Source: Phymorhynchus buccinoides
Lineage: Eukaryota; Mollusca; Gastropoda; Neogastropoda; Raphitomidae
Direction: 5' to 3'
DNA: 64,000 nt
Assembly: GCA_017654935.2 (NCBI GenBank)
Contig: CM065713.1
Span: forward strand, 11,982,555 to 12,046,554
Below the pieces are notes generated by a model. That model was not told the origin of the DNA. It ran no database searches and saw nothing but the letters and a program-made list of their open reading frames with translations. Both the position numbers and the translations under genes were made by a program. Every line of letters begins with the position of its first letter. Positions within the stretch are counted from its first letter, which is position 1. Positions 44,258 to 54,406 of this stretch are shown here, one piece after another.

Positions 44258-44684
44258 GGCTTTATACTACTCCTTGCCGACACGAAAGGGCGATAATTTT
44301 AGGCCCGAACTGCCGATGCCCCCTGGTGACGAGTCAGGAGCAGATAATTTTCTGTGGCTATATGCTACTAGTTCCTGACCGGCAATGGTGAGTGAAAATA
44401 GGGTTTTACGCCCTCTTCGGCCTTTCGGCCATGTGGGGCATTTGTAAATATAAAGATGGTGGGAACAATACTGGAGGCAATACCCGGAGGCAGTGCTTAA
44501 CCAGTAAAGTCCCGATCTTTTTTTTTAATACAGATATGTGTAGCAGTAACCACGCCTCGGATAAACCTCATCGGCTATGGCACTGCCATGATAATATAAA
44601 CTACCAGCAATGGTGATAATCTGTGGCGTTCACATCGCAGGTCACGAGACAGGGGGCAGAGAATGTTGGGTATAAAGCCTCATT
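44258..44684. mobile_element. MITE (family Q), copy 2, with nested piece of repeat P
   Basis: Ends gaggctttatactactcc and gggtataaagcctc. The interior is broken at about 44390-44610 by a fragment with gatggtgggaacaatactgg and cccggaggcagtgctt, which is the P repeat of 24950-25700 in reverse, next to a palindromic ttcggcctttcggccat. Confidence 0.68.
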
Positions 44685-44789
44685 AAAGCATGCTTCCCCT
44701 GCGTTCACAAACCTGATTTGCTGCATGTAATCTTCTTCGTTGCCAATCACTAGATGATATTACAGTGGAACCTCCCTTATAAGAACTCC

Positions 44790-45190
44790 CGGTAAAGGTC
44801 AAGATGTGCCACCCCCCCTTACGTATCTCGGTTAATTCTATTTTTCTGTTATTGCCTTTCTGACCATACATAAAGGTGTATTTTAGGAACATTTTTAGCT
44901 AATAACCTTTTTGGAATACTAACCCTAGCCCTAACCCTAGCCCTAAACCTAACCCTACCCCCCACCCTATAAGACGGAAAAACGCAACGAACCACAACTG
45001 TGACAAATCGCAGTGTACTGCAGTACATAGTGGGGGGTAGGGTTAGGTTTAGGGCTAGGGTTAGTATTCCAAAAAGGTTATTAGCTGAAAATGTTCCTAA
45101 AATACAGCTTTATGTATGGTAAGAAAGGCAAAAACGGAAAAATAGAATTAACCGAGAAATGCATGGGGGGTGGCACATCTTTACCTTTAC
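44790..45190. mobile_element. Hairpin MITE (family G) with telomere-like arms
   Basis: Left arm ggtaaaggtcaagatgtgcc, accccccc... and right arm ggggggtggcacatctttacc pair over about 180 bp. The inner arm sequence is cctaaccctagccctaaac (44940) and its reverse at about 45040, a degenerate (CCCTAA)n telomere-type word. Confidence 0.82.
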
Positions 45191-45224
45191 CGAACTCCCA
45201 TTATAAGACTCCTTCCCGTATAAA

Positions 45225-45475
45225 GCCGGTGACAGACTATGTGACTGCCTCATGTGACTCGATCAGGTCGTGACGTTTCACCTCATTTGCATACCATCCT
45301 GCTCGATCAGTCTGACTCAGTCGGGCCCAGTCAGGTGACAGGGCCGAATAGGGCGGGTTCTAAATTTCACTGATCGAGTCAGATGGCTTGTGACCTCTTC
45401 TGTGCGGGAAACAAAATTTGATCTACGTCACGACCTGATCGAGTCATATGAGGCAGTCGCATAGTCTGTCTCCAG
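45225..45475. mobile_element. Hairpin MITE (family H)
   Basis: Left arm gtgacagactatgtgactgc, ctcatgtgactcgatcaggt and right arm acctgatcgagtcatatgag, gcagtcgcatagtctgtc pair over about 60 bp around a spacer. No coding capacity. Confidence 0.85.
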
Positions 45476-45828
45476 CTTAAGACCAACTTCTCTGAGACCT
45501 TGCCCTTCTTTGTAAGTATTAAAATTACCTCTCTTATAAGACCCCTCCCTAACAAGACCGAAGGTCTTATAAGGGAGGTTCCACTGTATATACGTTAAGA
45601 AAAAAAAAAAGCCTTTCTTTTCGATTCATATGAGTGGTTCCTTTATCACATTATGCGTATGTGTCTTCTGGATTTGACAGTTTTGTAAATTTCTTTGTAT
45701 AGATTGATTTTAAGATCAGAAGTAAGACTTGTTCATCATGCTGTTCAAATCTTTCCCCCCCTCCCTTCCTCCTCCTCAAGTGGCGTAGTTATTGTTTATG
45801 TTAACAGTTGTTGTGCATGATATATATA

Positions 45829-46037
45829 CTGACAGGCAGAAGTTCTGCACACACGCATTGCAAAAATCATCAAAAATGTAAATCAGATTCAAAATTAATT
45901 TCACTTTGGGTAATCCTAAATCATGCAATTGTACACACAGCATGATTTAGGATTACCCAAAGTAAAATTAATTTTGAATCTGATTTACATTTTTGATGAT
46001 TTTTGCAATGCGTGTGTGCAGAACTTCTGCCTGTCAG
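45829..46037. mobile_element. Near-perfect inverted repeat (hairpin MITE)
   Basis: Arms of about 97 bp, ctgacaggcagaagttctgc...aatcctaaatcatgc and its reverse, differ at about one position (aatttcac versus aattttac), around a 10-bp loop. It is flanked by tata on both sides. The low divergence indicates recent insertion or strong constraint. Confidence 0.88.
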
Positions 46038-46137
46038 TATATTTTATGTGTAACAACTTCAATTTGCGTAAAATGTTTTATTGGGGCCCATACCGCTACG
46101 CCACACACTGACCTTTGATGTAAAAATCTTTGTTTGG

Positions 46138-46350
46138 TCCGCTGTGTGTGTGTGTGTGCGTGTGTGCGTGTGCGTGTGTGTGCGTGTGCGTGTGCGTGTG
46201 TGTGTGTGTTATGGTTAGGCTTAGGGTTGCTCTCTCACTCTCTCTCTCTCATAGTAAGAATAGACATCGCCTAAAATCCTTATCCTTGTTAAATAAAGTT
46301 TTTTAGTGTTCAGTGTTCTCTCTCTCACCCTACACACACACGCGCGCGCG

Positions 46351-46446
<96 letters not shown>
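46138..46446. repeat. (GT)n and (CA)n tracts around a short spacer
   Basis: 46138-46210 is GT-rich and 46335-46446 CA-rich, so together they can pair. Between them lies aatagacatcgcctaaaatc and a short (CT)n. No gene. Confidence 0.9.
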
Positions 46447-46449
<3 letters not shown>

Positions 46450-46571
46450 CAAAACAAACCACTTCTTTTTTTTTACGTCAAAGAGGCAAGGCTGTGGCAT
46501 AGCGGGCCTGCGGCACAGCGGGCACCTCCCATTTTGTTGTGCATGAAATACGTTCAAGTGTAACATATTCA

Positions 46572-46817
46572 TTAACCCTTTCACCGCCAATGTCGCATTT
46601 ATGCACCACAATGGTTTAACACCCACGTCACTGAAAGGCATCAAATGAGGGTCTGGTATCCAGCGACCTTGCGTTCTTAATGTTGGGAGGTAAGGGCAGG
46701 CCCTATCTTACGCACGCCACAGACGAATCCCCAATATTGCAGACAGAATCTTTTCTCTACCCAGGTAACATTAATGGAAAGTTTTAGCTGAAAAATGCCT
46801 GGCATTGAAAGGGTTAA
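46572..46817. mobile_element. TTAA-flanked MITE (family I), copy 2
   Basis: TTAA + CCCTTTCACCGCCAATG and GGCATTGAAAGGG + TTAA. The interior matches 20028-20273 (gcatttatgcaccacaatgg). Confidence 0.87.
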
Positions 46818-47014
46818 TAAAACAATTGTCTTTGGCAGTTTAGTGTGTTTGCAACACAAAATGTTTGGGTTTCTTTTACTGTGTAGTACATTTTATAGTG
46901 TTGACTTGGTGTCAGATTTTTTGTTTGTTTGTTAGCATTGTCGATTTGTTTTGTTTTCTATCTCTTTCAATTCATGCGTTGGCTCAGTGTACTCATTTCA
47001 GTCTGTTGGGGTAT
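46818..47014. other. T-rich intron, nothing recognised
   Basis: A T-rich stretch opens a short Phe/Leu frame. No splice signals or similarity. Confidence 0.5.
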
Positions 47015-47787
47015 CAGACCTGTTTACCATTCCGGTTTTGCCGGAATTATTCCGGAAATTTGCTAAAATTCCGGGTAAAATAGTAAATTCCGGGTGAACG
47101 CTGAAAATTCCGGATTTCGAAAAACCGTCTATTATTTGTTTCCGTTCGTAGGAAAAGACGCAAGGGTTGACCGAAACGTGTACCTAACACACTACGTCGT
47201 CAGAAAAGGGGTTGTGAAGGGGTGAAATAATGTTTTTATTTTGGTCGATCTATTTCGGGACTGAGCTGAGCAAATGGCGGCCAGACTTTTACTGTCGATT
47301 CGAAGAGCTTTCCAGGCAGTTTTTTAATGGTAGAGATTGTAATTAGGGCTTGAAATGAGTCAATTTAGATTATATTATCACTGGAAAATACGATGATGTG
47401 AGAATTTTGAAGTTACGGAAAATGAAGTGAAAATTGATCGCGATGGCGCCGAGTTGCAACTTGGCATCTGCCGATCCGCGGCCGAGTGATTTTTCTCTGT
47501 CCGATCGTGGACATTTCCAGGTATTTTGCTTTTTCCAGCTTGTTTTATACTAAAATTGACTAAGAATTAGTGACTGAATTTACTAATCAAACTTTTCTGG
47601 CAAAATTGAGCCAAGAAATCATCACAATATTGAAAATCGACGCCGATGTTCGCGGAAAGGAGAAGAAGAAGAAACCGCTTTATCGCGAGTCGTGTACAGA
47701 TCATGTGAATTCCGGTTTTTGTTCTCAAATTCCGTTTTTTTTGTGTGGCAAATTCCGGGTTTTTCATTATAAGGGTAAACAGGTTTG
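47015..47787. mobile_element. Long element with family A ends and a 6-bp duplication
   Basis: Ends CAGACCTGTTTACC and GGTAAACAGGTTTG match family A, but the interior is different, with repeated attccggttttgccggaat-type words near both ends. Flanks gggtat (47009-47014) and gggcat (47788-47793) fit a 6-bp duplication with one change. The interior shows no transposase, only short open stretches. Confidence 0.75.
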
Positions 47788-47794
47788 GGGCATG

Positions 47795-48701
47795 CAGTGG
47801 AACCTCCCTTATAAGACCTTCAAAAATCATCCAAAATGAGGTCTTTAACCCTTTCATCGCCACTTGGCACCACAATAATTTAACACCTATGTCACTTAGA
47901 CGCACAGCCGCCATATATAAAGCGTTCACGCGAGGCGTGAGCCATCATTCGTATTGCGGCAGGTGAGAGAGACGGTTCAACCGTTCTTTTTTTGTTGTTG
48001 CTCGAGGCACTGCGAGGCAGAACTTCGCAGCGACTAGGCTAGCAGTCTATACCCGATCCCTGGGATCGGTAGCTTTCTCTTCAACCCTTTCACTGCCAAT
48101 GTCGCATTTATGCACCACAATGGTTTCACACCCATATCACTATATGGCATCAAATCAGAACTTCGCAGCGACTAGGCTAGCAGTCTACACCCGATCCCTG
48201 GGATCGGTAGCTTTCTCTTCAACCCTTTCACTGCCAATGTCGCATTTATGCACCACAATGGTTTCACACCCATATCACTAAATGGCATCAAGTCAGAACT
48301 TCGCAGCGACTAGGCTAGCAGTCTATACCCGAATCCCTGGGATCGGTAGTTTTCCCTTTAAAGGCATCAAATGAGGGTCTGGTGACATTATGTTCTTCAT
48401 TTTTGGAGTTAAGGAGAGGCATTATTTCAGGCATTATTTCAGGCCTTATTTCATGCATTATTTCATGCATTATTTCAGGCCTTACTTCATGCATGTCACA
48501 GAGGAATCCCCAATATTGCAGACATAATATTTTCTCTGGCCAGGTCAGTTTAATGGACAGTTTTGGCTGAAAAATGGCTAGCATTGAAAGGGTTAAAGGA
48601 AGGGAGGTAATTTTGATACTTACAAAGAAGGGCAATGTCTCAGAAAAGTAGGTCTTATATGGGAGGGAGTCTTACAATGGGAGGTAAGGGAGGTTCCACT
48701 G
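47795..48701. mobile_element. MITE family F with nested, internally duplicated family I
   Basis: Ends cagtggaacctcccttataa and ggtaagggaggttccactg. The insert at 47845-48596 is TTAA-bounded family I. Within it a block (cttcgcagcgactaggctag, cagtctatacccgatccctg, ggatcggtagctttctcttc, aaccctttcactgcc) is present three times. The nested element has therefore itself been amplified. Confidence 0.82.
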
Positions 48702-48833
48702 TAGTATTTTCACTCTATCGTATTCTAGCACTTTTTTTGTTTATTTCATCTATTTTTTCAATTTGATTTTCTGTTGGAGGAGAGCCTACAAAAATTAGAA
48801 GAAACAAAAACTATTTTGGAAAATATACAATTT

Positions 48834-48969
48834 CGAGTCCTGAAATCTGAATGTGTCGGCTGTAAGCAGCGGGGAGACCAGTGAAATATGAAAGCCAGAC
48901 ACATGCGTGCCTTGCCCGTTATGGCCCATTAGCCTGAGAACAAAGAAGAAGAAGAAGAAAAAGAAGAAG
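48834..48969 (+). mobile_element. SINE-like repeat K with (GAA)n tail
   Basis: gaatgtgtcggctgtaagca, gcggggagaccagtgaaat, ttatggcccattagcctgag, then a (GAA)n tail to 48969. It is the clearest stand-alone K copy. Confidence 0.7.
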
Positions 48970-49389
48970 AATCCTTGTTTTGTTAACTCGTTCGCATCGC
49001 AACGATTTTGAATTATTAAAAAAAAACTCACAAATCACTCCAGCCATGGACACAAACTAAACATACATAAACAAAAGGAGAAATGAAAGAAAGATTACGT
49101 TTTTTTGTACTTCAGGTTTATGTATAGGGAAGTGGTAGATCAGACTTTTTTTTTATATATATAGACTTTATATAGAAAAACTCTCCACACCGATTGGTTT
49201 TCCCCACAACAAACCACTACAAAAGCAAAGTCGGAGGCAACATTGTGGTCTAAGGGAGCGAAGCGAGTTTAGAAGTGACCAAGGTATGGTGTGCACACAG
49301 ATTTACTTCCCTTGAAGCAAATGCATCAAATTGACAGCTATCTATTGATTCCGGACATATATGGCCGGAAAGACTTGAATGAGTTAATC
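48970..49389. repeat. AT-rich intron ending in the satellite-border repeat
   Basis: 49262-49388 is the reverse copy of 3046-3165, ending ggccggaaagacttgaatga, gttaa, with only one partial 35-bp word. The rest (48970-49260) is AT-rich with no recognised feature. Confidence 0.65.
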
Positions 49390-49912
49390 TGGGCCTGTAT
49401 TCACGTTGAGATAGCATGAGACTTAGCATGATGCTAACTTAGAAGCTCTTCCAATGTCCTATAGGATTTAAGAGGACTTTTTGGAAGAGCTTCTAAGTTA
49501 CAGGCATGGGAATTGTCAGTCTTTTGGCTGATTTCAGCTTTTTTGATGGTCCTCTTTAGTCTTTTTTTTCAAGTTTCAGCTGTTTTGATGGTCCAAGAGG
49601 ACATTTATGAGATAAAAAAAAAGAAGCCCAATGAGTAAAACTTAAGTTATTGGTTATAAATGAATGCAAAATGAACTAAATATATCAGTCTTATCTCTAA
49701 TACTGTTTTTAAGGCTTAGATAACAGAAGAAGCTTCATTTTCTGGGGGCTGTATCCCAACACACACGGCTTTCAGTTGTTTTTTTATTCCTTGTTCCTAT
49801 GCCTGCTTCCAGACCCCAATTTTCAGTCTTTTTTGTCTTCTCTAATTCCCATGCCTGAAGTTAGCATGCATGATGCTAAGTCTCACGCTATCTCATCGTG
49901 AATACAGGCCCA
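49390..49912. mobile_element. Hairpin MITE (family D) with family C nested inside
   Basis: Ends gggcctgtattcacgttgag and atcgtgaatacaggccc pair, followed by atagcatgagacttagcatg and its reverse. A family C element (49501-49857, ends CAGGCATGGGAATT / AATTCCCATGCCTG) is inserted with a clean aagtta duplication on each side. Confidence 0.9.
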
Positions 49913-50061
49913 GATTTACAAACAACTGTGTAGTCCAAATCAACAGAGAGATTCTTGTTGCTCTGTGTATCGCATGAACACTTGCGCCTCGGTGCACAAA
50001 GACAAAGTATCTACCATGGGCACCACAAAAAAAATAGCACACTGTATCTTTCTTTTGGTGT

Positions 50062-50427
50062 TTAACCCTTTCACCGCCAAAGTCGTATTTTAGCACCACA
50101 GTGATTTGACACCTATGTCACTAAAAGGCATCAAATTGGGGTCTATTATCCAAAGACCCTATTGTCTTAGTTTGGGGAAGTAAGGATAGACCTTGTTTTA
50201 TATATGTCACAGTGATTTAACACCTATGTCACTAAAAGGCACCAAATTGGGGCCTATTATCAAAGACCCTATTGTCTTAGTTTAGGGAAGGAAGGATAGA
50301 CCTTATTTTATATATATATATATATGACACAGAAGAATCCCCAATACTGTAGATGGATTTTGTTCTCTACCCAAGTAAATTTAATGGAAATTTTTGGCTG
50401 AAATATGGCTGGCGGTGAAAGGGTTAA
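50062..50427. mobile_element. TTAA-flanked MITE (family I), copy with internal duplication
   Basis: TTAA + CCCTTTCACCGCCAAAG and GGCGGTGAAAGGG + TTAA. A block of about 120 bp (cacagtgatttgacacctat, gtcactaaaaggca, ...ctattgtcttagtttgggga) is present twice in tandem. Confidence 0.87.
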
Positions 50428-50870
50428 GATTCATTTTCTTTTTACTGCTGCAAAATGATTTTCTGTATTAGTTTTAGTCGGGAATACGGGATTACTTAGG
50501 GCAAAAGTCACAAACAGGTAGACGTAGTCTCTTTGGGATGGGGTTATATAATGTATGTTTTATGCTGCTTGAAAAATTACTTTTGCTCTCTCTCTCTCTG
50601 TGTCTCTCTCTGTGTGTCTTTAATTTTGTTCTCGGTGTTTGTAAAGCGCATAACAAATTGCCTTTGGTGTTAATACAATTTTTTTTAACTATGTTTTGAG
50701 TAAGTGCGATCTTTTTAAAACACTGTACATTGTGTCTTTCTTTGTATGTTTTTTAAAAATTTTTAAAGATTCTCTACTCATGATGTAAATATCTTTAAGC
50801 ATGCATGACAACAATCTTTTTGTTTTGTTGTTGTTTTTTTTTTGGAGTGTATATTATACGAGAATGCTTT
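50428..50870. other. AT-rich sequence, nothing recognised
   Basis: A short (CT)n at 50588-50620 and T-rich stretches. No coding or mobile signal. Confidence 0.5.
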
Positions 50871-51497
50871 TACATAGGTGTCAGCCCAATTTTCCTTTTT
50901 TCAAAACTTCCCTTATTGAAAAAAAATTTCCCCCTTATTTCAAGCCTGAAAACCGTATAAATTTCAGAACACGCAAAACCATGAAAAAGTTGCTGTAAAT
51001 ACATTATATTCAGACATCTTTTTCATGCAGTTTTGTTATATATATTGAAAAATGGGCAGGGGAGCGTACCTTCCTTTCTCAAAGGACAGGTTTTCCCATT
51101 CTTTCAAGTGTCTCCCACTCCCAACTCGTGCCTTTTGGGCCACAGGGGGGTTCGTGGAACTGGAAGAATTAGCGTCTGCCATTTTCGATTCAAACAACGC
51201 TCACACGGATCACAAGTTCTGAAGAAACCACGCATGCGCAGATTACCAGAACAAATCGCTCTCTGCGCATGACCAATCATCTAGCCTACTGCTTTCGTTT
51301 TCCTGTTTGGCTGCCTGGTGTCCGCGTTTTGTCGTCTGCTATCACAAAATTCTAACACTTCGCGTTTTGTCTCTGATTTCTGATCTGCCCGTATAAATCA
51401 GTTTTACCCGTACTGAAACTGTTATACGGCCGCACAGACCCAAAATCATGGTTTTCCCGTACAGCAATGCAGGAAAACCGTATAGGTTGACACCTCT
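50871..51497. mobile_element. MITE-like element (GGTGTCA ends)
   Basis: Left end ataggtgtcagcccaatttt with gaaaaccgtataaattt nearby, and right end ggaaaaccgtataggttgac, acct. The ends are imperfect inverted repeats. The interior is GC-richer with several gcgcatg words and no recognised protein. Confidence 0.6.
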
Positions 51498-51665
51498 GCT
51501 TTTATGTGGTTCTTAGGTTATAAATATCTGTAAGACAATATATATATATAAATACGGCAAAGATATTTAATGGTTTATACGAGAAGGCTGCACAAGTAAA
51601 GCAAATAATACCATCCATTATTGACATTTTTGCATGTATTATTATTATTATATCGGGCATTATGC

Positions 51666-51894
51666 TATTGGCCACTGCAAGTAGGGCTATTAACGCCCTT
51701 GACGGCAAGAGTTAAGCCCTTGTTGATCAGTATCCAAAAGGGCATTCACTCTTGCAAAAGGCAGCCATTAAGTGGCCTCAAATAGGGTTATTGGCGAGAG
51801 TTATGCCCTTGTTTGGTCAGTACTCAACCATCTTCCCCCCACTCATCAAGGGCATTGACTCTTGCCAAAGGTGTTCTTTGCAGTGGCCAATAAG
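51666..51894. mobile_element. Palindromic element (TTGGCCACTGC ends)
   Basis: Ends ctattggccactgcaa and ttgcagtggccaataag. The interior holds paired blocks aacgcccttgacggcaagag and caagggcattgactcttgcc. Probably a fold-back MITE. Confidence 0.75.
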
Positions 51895-53064
51895 CTTGAA
51901 TGTAAGCTTGAATGAAATGAGCTGAGCCTGCAAGAACCAACATTCCTAATGTGCTGCACACCACCACCACCACCCCCCCCCCCCCTCCCCCCCCCCAAAA
52001 AAAAAGTGGTTTGCTTCCCTTTTTAACCCACCACCACCACCACCCTCGCACTGTCTGTTCCTTACACCCTTCCTTCCATTCTTTCCCCCCTTCCTTCCTT
52101 CCTCTCAACCGGTCCTTTCTCTCCCTCCCTGGCTCTCAGTCATGCTCTCTACAGCATCTCTTTCTTCATTTTTTTAAAATACCGACTACAATAATAACTA
52201 GAGGGCTTATATTTGCCTTTGAGAGCAAACATGACAGGATTCTCCCCCTAAGCAGCCATTAGCAAGTTATTCAATATTACAATTTTGCTATATTTGGCAA
52301 TTTTCGTCACCACTTCCGGTTCGAATTTATAACGAAAATATTGCAATGTTATTCTTTAGTAAACACTGAAAAAAATGAAAGTATTCTGTGCAGCCGTTCA
52401 AAAGTTGCCATTTTTGGCCAATCGGTTTAATATTGGAAATCTAGCATAGAATAGTGTCTTTCAATTTTCCTGCGAAATCGGGTGAAAAATATAAAATGCC
52501 ATATATGGGAATTAGTGAAAGTGACACACAACCAAATTTACATAAATTTGAATAACTTCCAAACTATTTAACATATCCTTTCTGACCTGGGCCAGAGTAA
52601 GGACTACAAAATCCAATAGTTAGTTTTGTGACGTCACTTCCGGTTTGGGCTATTCCGTGAAGCAAATAATAGCTGCTTGACCATAGCTGGGGCACTTCCG
52701 GTTCGTACTTCCGGTTCAGTGTTATACTTCAAGTGTTGCAAATCTACTTTTTAGTACATTCTGAAAATATGAACGAAATCCGTTCAGCCGTTTTTGAGAT
52801 ATTCAAGATTGAAATTTTGCTGATTTCGCGTTTTTTCGGCCATATTTTGCTGAAAATTCGGCGAAATCATTTAATATTTCAAATTTCACATACCCATAAG
52901 GTCCTGCAACTTTTTCTGAAAATGTCAGCCACATCAGACAAAAAAATGGAAAGAAAAAAAAAAGAAGAATTTTTGCGAATGCAATAGTATTCTCCCTAAA
53001 GCGGAAAATCCTAATAATAATAATAATTGATGTTAATACTGGCAGTATGGTCTGGTTTGCATTT
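51895..53064. other. Low-complexity and diverged repeats
   Basis: 51960-52035 has long C runs with an A run and CCA triplets. 52300-52960 contains two diverged blocks that share cacttccggttcg, attctttagtaaaca / ctttttagtacattc, ctgaaaa and ccgttca words in the same order, so they are old tandem duplicates. No gene is recognised. Confidence 0.5.
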
Positions 53065-53600
53065 GCTACCCATGTTCATGATGTTGGCTGACTGAGTCGC
53101 ACTCATGTTTTCGGTACGCGCTTGCATGTAAAGTAGTCTTTTGGGTAAGAATGTCTTTTCTGTGTGTTTGTGTGTGTGTGTGTGTGCGCACGCGCACGCG
53201 CACGTGTGAAGTATCGGATTTGTATTTAATATATATATTTCTGATTGTTTTGTGTTTATTACTATTGTTATTGTTGTCTAAAGTTAACTTTGTAAGCGCT
53301 CTGAGCTCTTTGGAGAAAGAGCGCAACAAATATCCATGATTATTATTATTAATAATAATAATAATAATGAATTTATATGGTGGTTCTTTCTCACTCGAGC
53401 TCAGCTTTGGGTAAAGATAAGGAGCAGGGGTCAAAGGGCAGTAATAAAAAAAGTTGCGTCTCATAGGCCGAAAATGACGGTACTTTATCAATGTATTTTG
53501 TCCTTTGCCGATCTACGATTGCAAAGGAGTATAAATTCGTTCCGTTTGTTTTAAATTAGTCTTTTTTCCTATTTTTCTCTCTCTCTCTTCTTTTTTCCCT
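53065..53600. repeat. (GT)n, LINE-type tail and (AAT)n
   Basis: 53160-53205 is (GT)n with (CGCA)n. 53275-53370 carries taagcgctctgagctctttg, gagaaagagcgcaac and (att)n/(aat)n, the 3' hairpin and tail of a LINE on the plus strand. An MITE-like ccgaaaatgacggta word is at 53470. Confidence 0.6.
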
Positions 53601-54064
53601 CTCTGTCTGTCCCAAGGATATCTCCCGAACTGCTTGACAGAATCACTTCAAATTTTGTGTGGTGGTGTGTCACCATGAGAGGAAGGCATCCGCGCATAAA
53701 TTATCACCATCGTGACCTTGACCTTGGTGTATGACCTTGAAAACCGAAAATCTTGAAGGGGCCATAACTTCCACACCGTTGGTCTTTAGAGTCTTCAAAC
53801 TTGGCATCGAGGTACTTTGGCTTATGGCCGTTCTGATGATGGCATACCGATCAAGGTCAAGGTCAAGGTCAGGGAGATCAGTAGGCCTTGAAAGTGGCAG
53901 GGGTCTAAAAATTGGGTTTTAAGCCATATTTTCCACATTTGTACTTGACAGAAGCGCTTCAGATTGTGTGTGGTACTGTATAACCTAGAGTAGAAAACAT
54001 CCGAGCATAAATTTATCACCATGCTGACCTTGACCTTGTTTCTTCTTGGTTTTTTTCTTCACAG
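53601..54064. repeat. Duplicated block with repeated TGACCTT words
   Basis: 53625-53730 and 53940-54040 are diverged copies (cttgacagaa...cttca, gtgtggt, catccg(c/a)gcataaat, tatcaccat..tgaccttgac). Between them is tcaaggtcaaggtcaaggtc. The second copy ends 20 bp before the acceptor of the next exon. Similar tgaccttgacct runs are at 57330-57411 and 57925-57957, also next to an acceptor. Confidence 0.7.
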
Positions 54065-54184
54065 CTGGTTCTCAAACTTCCCTCCCTGGTGGTCAAGCTG
54101 GAAGGTGGCATCGGCCGTCGCACCATACCTCTCCTGATTGTGGAGTCCTCCTTCCAAGCCCAGGTCAAAAACTGGAGCTCGCAG
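54065..54184 (+). CDS. VPS13: VPS13 exon with EGGIGRRTIPLL motif
   Basis: 120-nt exon with acceptor tttttttcttcacag and donor gtaaag, phase 0 at both ends. It reads LVLKLPSLVVKLEGGIGRRT, IPLLIVESSFQAQVKNWSSQ. The motif LE[AG]G[IV]GxRT[VI]P[ML]L, then S-x-F, then KNW[ST]S is shared with human VPS13A and VPS13C and is the most diagnostic of the plus-strand exons. It begins the middle (VAB-adjacent) region of the protein. Two decayed copies of its 3' end lie at 56484-56565. Confidence 0.96.
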
Positions 54185-54210
54185 GTAAAGACAGAGAGAG
54201 AGAGAGAGAC

Positions 54211-54266
<56 letters not shown>

Positions 54267-54406
54267 GACACTGGACCCTTTAATGTCATTAACACTGGGT
54301 TCTCATGACATGGGGGAAGCATCATTTTCATTGCAAAACATTGGAGAACAAAAATAATAATAGAATATTTGAAATAAAGGGAACTAAAAAGAACAAAATT
54401 AAGCTA

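Larger units (their letters stand above)
44763..45586. mobile_element. MITE family F with two nested hairpin elements
   Basis: Ends CAGTGGAACCTCCCTTATAA and TTATAAGGGAGGTTCCACTG. Inside are one hairpin element at about 44790-45190 and another at about 45225-45475, leaving the family F parts ccattataagactcctt and accttgcccttctttgtaag between and after them. Confidence 0.85.
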
